Assembly: GCA_023439545.1 (NCBI GenBank)
Contig: JAEXNT010000079.1
Span: 1 to 64,000 of the forward strand
Direction of reading: 5' to 3'
DNA: 64,000 nt
Source of the DNA: Bacillota bacterium
GTDB taxonomy: Bacteria; Bacillota; Clostridia; Acetivibrionales; DTU013
Shown: in pieces, positions 1-7,082 of the stretch
Position numbering within the stretch: the stretch's first letter is position 1
How the letters are laid out: the number at the start of each line of letters is the position of its first letter
Position numbers and translations under genes: made by a program
Notes under the pieces: generated by a model
Seen by the model: the letters and a program-made list of their open reading frames with translations, nothing else
The model's database searches: none
What the model was told of the DNA's origin: nothing

Positions 1-168
1 TTTACGGGCGCTGGTAATAAGCTCATCGCATGCGGCAGACCGTACCAACGCCCTTTAGGCGTGGCTAGTAGTAAAGGGCTATGCCCGTTAAAGAAAAACC
101 ACCGGCTAGGCCGGTGGATCATTATTAACGCCTCGTGCCTTCTCAGGTTCGAATCCTGCCCTGGGCAT
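1..168 (+). ncRNA. 3' part of an unidentified structured RNA
   Basis: This GC-rich stretch contains several strong stems and no coding frame. The segment at 6-16 pairs with 42-53 almost perfectly, CCCTTTA near 51-57 pairs with TAAAGGG near 72-78, ATGCCC at 81-86 pairs with GGGCAT at 163-168, and a hairpin lies near 100-118. Bases 143-166 look like a tRNA T-arm (loop TTCGAAT) followed by an acceptor-like strand CCTGGGC and an A, with no encoded CCA. No 5' acceptor, D-arm or anticodon arm with tRNA spacing is visible. It could be the end of an interrupted tRNA or of a larger RNA that starts before the window. I do not recognise the family; strand is inferred from the T-arm and the terminator that follows. 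Confidence 0.3.
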
Positions 169-207
169 AAAAGAAAAACTTCGGGATGAACCCGAAGTTT
201 TTCTTTT
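169..207. terminator. Bidirectional terminator hairpin
   Basis: A perfect 17-bp inverted repeat (arms 169-185 and 191-207, loop ATGAA) starts with a run of A and ends with a run of T, so it can end transcription from either side. It closes the structured RNA on the plus strand and tRNA-Pro on the minus strand. Its last base is also the final A of the tRNA CCA tail. Confidence 0.75.
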
Positions 208-282
208 GGTCGGAGTGACAGGATTCGAACCTGCGGCATCTTGGTCCCAAACCAAGCGCGCTACCAGCTGCGCTACACCCCG
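207..282 (-). tRNA. tRNA-Pro (anticodon TGG)
   Basis: Read on the minus strand, this folds into a full cloverleaf of 76 bases: acceptor CGGGGTG pairing with CACTCCG, a D-arm around GCGCAGCTGGTAGCGC, an anticodon loop carrying TTTGGGA (anticodon TGG, proline), a T-arm with GGTTCGAATCC, discriminator A and an encoded CCA at 209-207. TGG can read all or most proline codons by wobble. The shared terminator lies directly at its 3' end. Confidence 0.95.
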
Positions 283-606
283 TTGTTGCTATATTGTATC
301 AAATGCAGAATATATTTTACTATACGAAGCACAAATGTTCAATACGCCTGATGTTCCGGCGAAACCGTTATCAGTTGTTGTTACGCTTATACTCCTTCAT
401 GCTCATCATAGCTATGCACCATCCGAAATAGCTTCACGAGCATGGCACTTTTAAGATATAGTCATTATAACCGGATTTAAAGCGCATGGCAATAGCAAAC
501 CGTCCGTGCGCACTTCTTGAAGCAAATCCGATGCGCACTTATCGGCATATGCCATATTTCGAGGCGTTTTTACCTATTTGAAAGAATTGTGTAACATAAA
601 GGTAAC
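283..606. other. Intergenic gap without a recognised gene
   Basis: About 320 bases between tRNA-Pro and the next promoter. No open frame with a convincing ribosome binding site and no clear hairpin was found. The tRNA promoter should lie in the first 60 bases, but no good -35/-10 pair could be assigned. Confidence 0.5.
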
Positions 607-635
607 TTGAACCGGTTATACCGTAAGTCTATAAT
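607..635 (+). promoter_or_regulatory. Sigma-A promoter for the PP-loop gene
   Basis: TTGAAC at 607-612 and a perfect TATAAT at 630-635 are separated by 17 bases. The predicted transcription start is near 642, so an ATG at 641 cannot serve as a normal start codon and the gene must begin further downstream. Confidence 0.85.
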
Positions 636-664
636 AGAATATGGGACGGGAAGCAGAATTTTCT

Positions 665-1432
665 ATGGCGGAAAAGAGCCGAACGTCAAAATATGGGATT
701 ACCGGGTTTGGAGTGTTATCTATCAAAAGGATGTTGGGACAGACCAGAAAAGCTATCCAGGATTACGGGATGATACAGGAGGGCGACCGGATAGCAGTAG
801 GCGTCTCGGGCGGCAAGGATTCCCTTACACTGCTGATAGCGCTTCGGAAGCTGATGGACTTTTATCCTGTCAGATTCGAGCTAAAGGCGATCACTATCGC
901 AATGGGAATAGGAGAGCCGGATTACTCCCCCGTCGCAAAGCTATGCGGGGAGCTCGGCGTTGAGTACATAATCGAAGAAACATACATAGGCAAGATCGTT
1001 TTTGAAGCGAGGCAGGAAAAAAATCCGTGCTCGCTTTGCGCAAATCTCAGAAGGGGCGCCCTGAACAACTCGGCACTAAGAAACGGCTGTAATAAAGTCG
1101 CCCTTGCCCACAACCGTGACGATGTTATCGAAACCCTGCTTTTAAGCACCTTTTACGAAGGCAGGATACATTCCTTTTCACCGGTGACCTACCTTGACAG
1201 GAAAGGCATCACCGTCATACGTCCTTTGATCTATGCCGAGGAGAAGGATATCCGGGCATTCGTCAGGGAAAATGCACTGCAGATCGTTCAAAATCCCTGT
1301 ACGGCCAATGGTCATACAAAACGTCAGTATATCAAGGAACTGCTGAAGGATCTGTCCGTTGACAACAGGGAAATAAAAAACAACATATTCGGCGCCGTCA
1401 AACGCTCCGGTCTGGACGGTTGGCACGAATAA
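665..1432 (+). CDS. TtcA-like PP-loop ATPase (tRNA thiolation family)
   Basis: The protein belongs to the PP-loop ATP pyrophosphatases related to TtcA/Ncs6, which adenylate a tRNA base before sulfur is inserted. The PP-loop SGGKDS lies near residue 48, followed by a CSLC pair and a later NPCTANGHTKR segment; these cysteines are where TtcA-type enzymes bind an Fe-S cluster or carry sulfur. At about 255 residues it is shorter than proteobacterial TtcA. The start is uncertain: ATG at 641 coincides with the predicted transcript start, ATG at 665 is the first usable one, and GTG 713 or ATG 731 would begin where family similarity starts (KRMLGQTRKAI). It ends just before the ribosome binding site of the next gene. 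The exact tRNA target cannot be told. Confidence 0.75.
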   Translation: MAEKSRTSKYGITGFGVLSIKRMLGQTRKAIQDYGMIQEGDRIAVGVSGGKDSLTLLIALRKLMDFYPVRFELKAITIAMGIGEPDYSPVAKLCGELGVEYIIEETYIGKIVFEARQEKNPCSLCANLRRGALNNSALRNGCNKVALAHNRDDVIETLLLSTFYEGRIHSFSPVTYLDRKGITVIRPLIYAEEKDIRAFVRENALQIVQNPCTANGHTKRQYIKELLKDLSVDNREIKNNIFGAVKRSGLDGWHE

Positions 1433-1443
1433 CGGAGGTCAAA

Positions 1444-4362
1444 ATGTTAAAAAACAAAGGAAAAGCCAAGGCTCTGGCTGCCGGACTGCTTGCTGCCCTT
1501 TTGCTGGCGCCATCCACGGCAGGTAATGCATACGCAGCCAATTCATACACTATTCATGAGGAACGCAGCACTCAAACGATCACTCAGGGAGCAACGCTAG
1601 AAAATATCATCCGCTTTACCAAAGACGGCTGGTATAACTTTCAGGTCCTCAAAGTCGATCTTTCCAACCCTTACATAAGCGTCGACACGCTGACAAATAC
1701 CGACTCGGTGGGCAGGACCGCCACGACTAATAAAATGGCGGTGCAGAGGAATGCGGTCGCCGCGATCAACACAAGCTTCTTCACCTCTTCGGGCAGCGGC
1801 AACGGCTTCCCTGTCGGGGCTATCGTAGAGTCCTCCGATATCAAGGCTGCATACAGCAGTTTCAATAAATACGGCAATGTCATGGCAACGTTGGCGATAA
1901 ACGATCTCAATGAAGTCCTGCTCGACTACATGAAGGTCAATATGGGCCTCACTTCCGCGAACGGCGCAAACATACCCGTTGAACAATATAATGTAGGAAA
2001 CAAGGCCAAATACGGAGACATAAACGTATTCGACAGGAAATGGGGCAAAACAGCGGTTGGCGCATCTGCCGAAATGCCCGACATCTTCCAGATGGTAGTT
2101 GAAAACGGAATCATTACACAATTTCTCTCAGCCCAGCCGGCTGCCGCTATTCCGGCAAACGGCTATGTGGCGGTGACCCGTGCGGATGGAGCAGCGAAGC
2201 TCCAGCAGGCTTTCATGGTAGGCGACAGCGTTGCATTCAGCATCAACACCACACCTGACTGGAACAATTTGAAGATGGCTGTATCGGGTAGTTCGGAGCT
2301 TGTAAAGAACGGTGTTGTCCCGGCGGCCTTTTCGTTCAATGCCTCGGACGTTACGATCAAAAGTCCGAAAACGGCCGTAGGAAGTTCAAAGGACGGCAAG
2401 ACGCTCTGGATGGTCACAGTCGACGGCAGGCAGACTTCAAGCATAGGCCTGACACAGAAGGATATGGCCCTGTTCATGAAAGGCCTCGGCGCGTACAACG
2501 CAATCAACATGGACGGCGGCGGTTCTACGACTATGGCTGCGCGGCCTTATGGCAGCACGGCCATAAAGGTCATGAACAGCCCGTCGGACGGCACCACGAG
2601 AAATGTACTTGTAGGGCTCGGAGTTTTCACATCGGCTCCGAAATCTCCGCTAGCCGCCTTGATAGTAAGCACGTCCGACAAATACATATTTGCAAATGCA
2701 ACGAGATCGTTTACCGTCAAGGGCGTCGATAAATACGGCAACCCCATCGAAGTCGACCCAGCATCGGTAAAATGGAGCGTATCGGGCGTCAAGGGCGCCT
2801 TCAAGGGCAGCGTGCTGCGCCCTTCCACATACGGCGAAGGTAAAGTCACTGCCAAGGTAGGCGGTATCTCAGCCTCCATGAACATAAGCGTACTTTCAAA
2901 GCCTTCGGTCATCATGCTCAATTCCAAAAGCATAAAACTGCCCGTAGGCCAGTCAAAGACCTTCTCGGTAAAAGGCATCAACCCTAAGGGCTATGTTGCG
3001 ACCATCGAGCCTGCAGACCTGACATGGAAGGTAACAGGAAAAATCGGAACGTTCTCGGACGGCATTTTTACCGCTGCAGCAGGCGGAGCGGGTTATATCG
3101 ACGCAGCCTTCGGAACTGCCCATGCATATTGCACCGCTTCGGTATCCTCCGATAAGGTTTCGGTCATAGATAATTTCGAAGCCCCGAACGGAGCATTCAC
3201 CTCCTACCCTGCCGGAATCCAGGGCGCCTACGGTATTTCAACCGACCAGAAGAAATCGGGCAATTCTTCCGGAATGCTCGTATATGACTTTACAACGAAC
3301 ACAAATGTGACGCGCGCCGCGTACATGACGCTGCAGAACGGCGGCTATGTGCTTGACGAGGGCACTAACAAAATCGGCCTGCAGGTATATAACGACCATG
3401 GGAACCCCTGCTGGCTGCGCGCAGAGCTTTACGATGCCGACGGAAAACAGCAGGTCGTGGATCTGACAAAGACCGAGGACTGGACCGGCTGGAAATACAT
3501 AGAGATCCCTGTCGACGACATCAAGATGCCCGCCAGGCTGACGCGCATATACCAGGTGCTGGTGAACCCCGACAGTGAACAGTTGTCCGACGCGGGATAT
3601 CTCTACTTCGACGATCTGACCGTGACATACAGCAGTTATCCGTCCGTCAGCGACATTAAGGTACCACAGGACACGCCTTTCGCCGATGACGCGAACAAGG
3701 CCGTGAGCTTCAGCAAGGCCACCGCGGATTCGTTCAGGTTTGGTGTGCTGGGCCAGTCAAGGGCTCCCAAAACCACGCTCGAAAAAAGCCTTGTAAAAAT
3801 GTTCACGAGCAAGATTACCAAATACTTCGACGTAGGCGCGGTAGTCGGAGAAGGTTCGCACGAATCGGTGACAAGCCTGACGAAAAAGCCGGTCGTAGCT
3901 ACTCATACAGTGAACCTTAAGAGCACGAAAGCGACCGACTACCTCTACTCCAAAACCGATATCAAAAACAGCCGCTTCATAAAGCTCGATATCAGGGAAA
4001 ACAGCCTGCGCAAGAGCGATCCGGATCAGTGGTTCAAGTTCCTGGACGATCTGAATTCGTTCAAAGGCAAGAATGTGTTCATATTCATGGAGGATTCGCC
4101 TGATACCTTTACCGACAAGCTGGAGCGGGACCTGTTCAAGGAGACGATCTCGGACTACAGGTATGAGACCCTCCGCAACGTATGGGTATTCTATCAGGGA
4201 GACGAGAACAAGAGCTATCTTGAAAAAGGCGTCAGGTATATAGAATCGGCGGGTTATGAGGTAGACGGCCTGAAATCAGGTAAAACCGGCGCGGCCAAGT
4301 ATGTTCTGGTCACGGTGAAGGGCTCTGCGGTCACTTATACTTATAAAGAGATCGATTCATGA
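1444..4362 (+). CDS. Secreted phosphodiester glycosidase (NAGPA domain) with Ig-like modules
   Basis: A 972-residue exported protein. GGAGG at 1434-1438 fixes ATG 1444 as the start, just after the previous stop. Residues 1-31 form a signal peptide ending NAYA. The NAGPA domain (phosphodiester glycosidase; in animals it uncovers mannose-6-phosphate, in bacteria its substrates are mostly unknown wall or capsule sugars) spans roughly 90-400, with INTSFF and the typical INMDGGGSTTM motif. Two bacterial Ig-like domains follow (about 400-570), then a jelly-roll carbohydrate-binding-like module starting DNFEAP (about 580-740). The last 230 residues (from FRFGVLGQS) resemble a metallophosphatase-like fold without its clear metal ligands. 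It probably acts on cell-surface polymers; the substrate is unknown. Confidence 0.85.
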   Translation: MLKNKGKAKALAAGLLAALLLAPSTAGNAYAANSYTIHEERSTQTITQGATLENIIRFTKDGWYNFQVLKVDLSNPYISVDTLTNTDSVGRTATTNKMAVQRNAVAAINTSFFTSSGSGNGFPVGAIVESSDIKAAYSSFNKYGNVMATLAINDLNEVLLDYMKVNMGLTSANGANIPVEQYNVGNKAKYGDINVFDRKWGKTAVGASAEMPDIFQMVVENGIITQFLSAQPAAAIPANGYVAVTRADGAAKLQQAFMVGDSVAFSINTTPDWNNLKMAVSGSSELVKNGVVPAAFSFNASDVTIKSPKTAVGSSKDGKTLWMVTVDGRQTSSIGLTQKDMALFMKGLGAYNAINMDGGGSTTMAARPYGSTAIKVMNSPSDGTTRNVLVGLGVFTSAPKSPLAALIVSTSDKYIFANATRSFTVKGVDKYGNPIEVDPASVKWSVSGVKGAFKGSVLRPSTYGEGKVTAKVGGISASMNISVLSKPSVIMLNSKSIKLPVGQSKTFSVKGINPKGYVATIEPADLTWKVTGKIGTFSDGIFTAAAGGAGYIDAAFGTAHAYCTASVSSDKVSVIDNFEAPNGAFTSYPAGIQGAYGISTDQKKSGNSSGMLVYDFTTNTNVTRAAYMTLQNGGYVLDEGTNKIGLQVYNDHGNPCWLRAELYDADGKQQVVDLTKTEDWTGWKYIEIPVDDIKMPARLTRIYQVLVNPDSEQLSDAGYLYFDDLTVTYSSYPSVSDIKVPQDTPFADDANKAVSFSKATADSFRFGVLGQSRAPKTTLEKSLVKMFTSKITKYFDVGAVVGEGSHESVTSLTKKPVVATHTVNLKSTKATDYLYSKTDIKNSRFIKLDIRENSLRKSDPDQWFKFLDDLNSFKGKNVFIFMEDSPDTFTDKLERDLFKETISDYRYETLRNVWVFYQGDENKSYLEKGVRYIESAGYEVDGLKSGKTGAAKYVLVTVKGSAVTYTYKEIDS

Positions 4363-4387
4363 TTAAGTGTCCTGGAAAAGGGCATGA

Positions 4388-4485
4388 CTACGGTTTGTTA
4401 CGGATTTAAAGCAGGACGTTCGTGACGCCAAGCTTGAGAAACGCGGACTTGGAACAAAAGAATACAATATCAGGGAAATAAAATA
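4388..4485 (+). pseudogene. Possible C-terminal gene remnant
   Basis: After a stop at 4385 one frame reads about 32 codons without a start, ending DAKLEKRGLGTKEYNIREIK and a stop at 4483-4485. The residue mix (charged, helix-like) looks like the tail of a real protein rather than random translation, yet there is no start codon or ribosome binding site. It may be the leftover end of a deleted gene. No family is recognised. Confidence 0.25.
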
Positions 4486-4501
4486 GGTATCACAAAAATC
4501 A

Positions 4502-4546
4502 AGCCCCGTATCCGTCCGGCTGTTATGCACGCGATACGGGGCTTTG
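4502..4546 (+). terminator. Terminator after the phosphodiester glycosidase
   Basis: AGCCCCGTAT at 4502 and ATACGGGGCT near 4534-4543 form a 10-bp stem around a 22-base loop, followed by TTGCTTTTGCTT. It ends the plus-strand unit 140 bases after the stop codon. Confidence 0.65.
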
Positions 4547-4616
4547 CTTTTGCTTGCGCCGTCGTTTACCACCTTATGCAGATTAGTTCCGGAGACGCCT
4601 TTAAACGTTTTTCCGG

Positions 4617-5285
4617 TTACCTGCCGCCATGGGCATAAAGGCTTCTGTTCCTGTTCAGTATGTCTTCCAGCGTCTCGATATCGGTTTGGTCAAGGTACTC
4701 ATCCGCAGAATCCAACAACTCATTGTACTCGTCATATGTGATGCCGTCGGCCGCCATTTGGATGGCGCTGTCAAGGACGTTCCTGTCGATCCCGGAGAGA
4801 ATGGATGCAGCTTTCAATTTATCCTGCAGACTCATGTTTTCAAGCAGGCCTATTTCTTCAAGCGTTATAAAGAAGTCCTCGCCGGTTATACAATTTGTGC
4901 CGGCTGCGCCGGGTTCCCCGGGTTGGCTATCCTGTCCGGCCGGGTTATTCTGACTGTTTGCACCGGTCTTTTCCCCGCTTCGGGATGCGTTCATTCCAAC
5001 TGCAGTATTTGTAATTCCCGACCCTGCCGGTTTGCCGCCGCCTTTATCCTGGCGCCCTGTACCTTTACCCTGCTGCCCCGCACCTTTATCCCGCTGTCCT
5101 CCGCCTTCGCCGGAGACAGGAGCCTCCTCGCCGGGAAAGCATCCAGCCACTGCAAGCGACGTCAAGGCTTCCAGCTGGTCGGCCGGATCTATGCCGTAAA
5201 GCAGGTGCAGCAGGGCCGTGTTCAATACGAGCATTACCGCAATTATAAATATCATAAGGATCGCAGCATAAGAGAGTTTTAGCAT
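4617..5285 (-). CDS. Membrane-anchored protein with a low-complexity linker
   Basis: A 222-residue protein of unknown function. Residues 1-30 form one hydrophobic anchor (LSYAAILMIFIIAVMLVLN). A Gly/Lys/Gln/Asp-rich linker follows (about 50-135, repeats of the type QGKGTGRQDKGGG). The last 85 residues are acidic and helical, from EDFFITLEEIGLLENMS to DIETLEDILNRN. The linker suggests a tethered C-terminal domain outside or inside the membrane. The ATG directly abuts a 16-bp hairpin that buries its ribosome binding site. It follows galU on the same strand. No domain is recognised; similar anchor-linker-helix proteins occur in Clostridia without assigned roles. Confidence 0.65.
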   Translation of the reverse strand: MLKLSYAAILMIFIIAVMLVLNTALLHLLYGIDPADQLEALTSLAVAGCFPGEEAPVSGEGGGQRDKGAGQQGKGTGRQDKGGGKPAGSGITNTAVGMNASRSGEKTGANSQNNPAGQDSQPGEPGAAGTNCITGEDFFITLEEIGLLENMSLQDKLKAASILSGIDRNVLDSAIQMAADGITYDEYNELLDSADEYLDQTDIETLEDILNRNRSLYAHGGR

Positions 5286-5322
5286 AAATAATACCTGTAA
5301 AAAGTGTTTACAGGTATTATTT
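5286..5322 (-). promoter_or_regulatory. Perfect hairpin between galU and the membrane protein, covering an SD
   Basis: Arms 5286-5301 and 5307-5322 are perfect complements (16 bp, loop of 5). On the minus strand the 3' arm contains ACAGGT about 9 bases before the ATG at 5285, so folding would hide the ribosome binding site. It can also end galU transcription, as the arm finishes in TATTATTT. Terminator and translational switch are both possible. Confidence 0.6.
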
Positions 5323-5366
5323 GCATTAATTGGGCATCATTATTCAAATTTATCAGGTTTCATAGC

Positions 5367-6242
5367 TCAAATCGTCAATGCCGCCGCCTTTTTCTTAAGA
5401 TAAGCCGAAAAATCGTCCCTGAGGTCGTCCCTCTTCAGCGCGAACTCGACCGTAGCTTCGAGGAAACCGAGCTTATTGCCTACGTCATAGCGCTTGCCTA
5501 TAAAATCATAGGCATAAACGGAACTTGACTCAAGAAGCTTTTTCAATGCATCTGTTAGCTGTATTTCCCCACCCTTGCCCGGAACGGCATTTTCCAGATG
5601 GGTGAATATATCGGGCGTAATGATATATCTGCCGAGTATGGCGACATTCGACGGAGCGTTTTCACGGTCAGGCTTCTCGACCATGTCATCGACACGGTAA
5701 ACACGGTCTCCTACCCCCTCGCATTTTATGATACCGTATTTCGAAATGTCCTCTTCAGGAACGCGTTGAACGCCTAAAACAGTTGTATTATAGGTGTTGT
5801 ATACGTCTATGAGCTGCTTCAGGCAAGGCGTCTCCGAGTCTACTATGTCATCGCCGAGGAGTACCGCAAAGGGCTCATTATCTATGAAAGAGCGCGCGCA
5901 GTATATTGCATGCCCCAGTCCTCTGGGCTCCTTCTGTCTTATGTAATTGACATTCGCCAGATTTGAAATATCCTCGACCAGCGAAAGCAGTTCGGTCTCT
6001 CCCTTTCGCCTCAGGATATCCTCGAGCTCGTAGGATTTGTCAAAATGATCTTCGATGGCCCTCTTTCCGCGCCCGGTAACGATCAATATGTCTTCTATGC
6101 CGGATGCAATTGCCTCTTCGATTATATACTGTATGGTTGGTTTGTCTACGATAGGAAGCATCTCTTTAGGCTGCGCCTTTGTGGCAGGCAGAAATCTGGT
6201 GCCTAAACCGGCTGCAGGAATAACAGCCTTGCGAACCTTCAA
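5367..6242 (-). CDS. galU: UTP-glucose-1-phosphate uridylyltransferase
   Basis: GalU joins UTP and glucose-1-phosphate to give UDP-glucose for wall, capsule and glycolipid synthesis. The N-terminal nucleotide-binding motif [18 protein letters not shown] is intact, followed by [12 protein letters not shown], the catalytic-loop region VLLGDD and the sugar-binding VEKP motif. Length is 291 residues, normal for the family. The start is TTG at 6242: GAGGAGAG lies 8 bases upstream, giving [12 protein letters not shown] as the N-terminus; a TTG at 6260 overlaps the ribosome binding site itself and is less likely. The small membrane protein lies downstream behind a hairpin. Confidence 0.95.
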   Translation of the reverse strand: MKVRKAVIPAAGLGTRFLPATKAQPKEMLPIVDKPTIQYIIEEAIASGIEDILIVTGRGKRAIEDHFDKSYELEDILRRKGETELLSLVEDISNLANVNYIRQKEPRGLGHAIYCARSFIDNEPFAVLLGDDIVDSETPCLKQLIDVYNTYNTTVLGVQRVPEEDISKYGIIKCEGVGDRVYRVDDMVEKPDRENAPSNVAILGRYIITPDIFTHLENAVPGKGGEIQLTDALKKLLESSSVYAYDFIGKRYDVGNKLGFLEATVEFALKRDDLRDDFSAYLKKKAAALTI

Positions 6243-6663
6243 ATCAATCTCTCCTCTCAATTAAAGCTTCATTCATATTATAAGGCCAAAGGCGGCACAC
6301 CGCCAGTACTTTTGGCAGTCACCGTCGTTTCAAGTTTACTTTAGCATAAATATGGCTGACTTTACAACTGAGTTGCTGTTAATTTATATGTATCGCGGTA
6401 TCATATATTCGCACGTCTTATACGGTCGCTATTTAACCGATTTGTTACAGAAATTTAATATATTTTATTAGCAAATAGTGGTACAATATAATTGCCACAG
6501 CCAATAATACTAATTTTTCATTTTTGTTCCTCCTTTTAATATAACAATGGCTGATTTGATTTTATCTGAGTAAAGCACTTATATTATCGGTATTATTTAT
6601 AAATATTTATCAAGTGCTTTATTTTTTTGCCATAAAATACATGTCCCCGGACTGCGAAATGTG
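6243..6663. other. AT-rich intergenic region with a stem-loop
   Basis: About 420 bases between galU and the SRP RNA promoter. AAAGCACTT near 6573 pairs with AAGTGCTTT near 6613, followed by ATTTTTTTG, which looks like a plus-strand terminator although no plus-strand gene precedes it. A broken small frame on the minus strand is listed separately. The galU promoter should lie in the proximal part but was not assigned. Confidence 0.4.
6445..6521 (-). pseudogene. Broken small hydrophobic peptide gene
   Basis: On the minus strand AAAAGGAGG is followed after 7 bases by ATGAAAAAT and then a stop. With one extra A in the A-run the frame would read MKKLVLLAVAIILYHYLLIK and end YIKFL with a stop at 6445. 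The strong ribosome binding site and the single-transmembrane character suggest a real small membrane peptide that lost one base, or a sequencing slip in the A-run. It lies 200 bases upstream of galU. Confidence 0.3.
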
Positions 6664-6692
6664 TTGATATGAATGATCAAATTGAGTATAAT
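6664..6692 (+). promoter_or_regulatory. SRP RNA promoter
   Basis: TTGATA at 6664-6669 and a perfect TATAAT at 6687-6692 with 17 bases between. The predicted start near 6699 lies about 25 bases before the mature SRP RNA end, which fits a processed precursor. Confidence 0.85.
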
Positions 6693-6724
6693 GATTTGGT
6701 AACACTTTTAACAGGTTAAATCTT

Positions 6725-6994
6725 TGGCTGTGCTAGATGGGGAGTTAGCGGCGCCCTATACCTGCAATCCGCTGCAGCAGGGTCGAATTCCTGTCAGAGG
6801 CTTCATTCCTGTAGAGTCAGCCTCATGTAAGTGGCGATGATAACTGGGTCTTGCGCAACGAAAGCCTGTGAACCCCGCCAGGTCCGGAAGGAAGCAACGG
6901 TAAGCAGTAACTGGCGTGTGCCGCGGGGATGCCTGGTTAGAGCCAACTATATGAGTCACGTCTGTAAGAGTAAGTCGACTTCAGGTGCACAGCC
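6725..6994 (+). ncRNA. ffs: Signal recognition particle RNA, large bacterial type
   Basis: About 270 bases, the length of the Bacillus/Clostridium scRNA. The ends GGCTGTGC and GTGCACAGCC pair. The conserved domain IV binding site for Ffh is seen around 6880-6930, with CAGGTCCGGAAGGAAGCA and the opposing AGCAGTAACTG. The Alu-like 5' domain is also present, as expected for Gram-positive bacteria. With Ffh and FtsY it targets membrane and secreted proteins. Neighbouring dnaX downstream is the common Firmicute arrangement. Confidence 0.95.
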
Positions 6995-7012
6995 AATCAA
7001 TTATAAAACAAA

Positions 7013-7042
7013 AACAGGCCCTTCAGGGGTCTGTTTTTTATG
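7013..7042 (+). terminator. SRP RNA terminator
   Basis: AACAGGCCC and GGGGTCTGTT form a short stem around TTCA, followed directly by a run of T. It separates the SRP RNA from dnaX. Confidence 0.85.
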
Positions 7043-7082
7043 TTATTATAGTATTAGCTTGATTAGCAAGGAGACATACGAT

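Noticed and set aside
1..168. Group I intron, tmRNA or RNase P RNA as identity of the 5' RNA
   Set aside because: The conserved P7, tag-peptide/CCA and ACAGAA-type segments of those families were not found; the region stays unassigned.
206..454. Open frame of 82 codons across tRNA-Pro
   Set aside because: It lies over the antisense of a clear tRNA and its terminator and has no ribosome binding site.
641..664. ATG 641 as start of the PP-loop gene
   Set aside because: It coincides with the transcript start predicted from the TTGAAC-17-TATAAT promoter, leaving no room for a ribosome binding site.
6831..7082. Upstream extension of the dnaX frame
   Set aside because: It runs through the SRP RNA and its terminator; AAGGAG before ATG 7083 and the family N-terminus fix the start.
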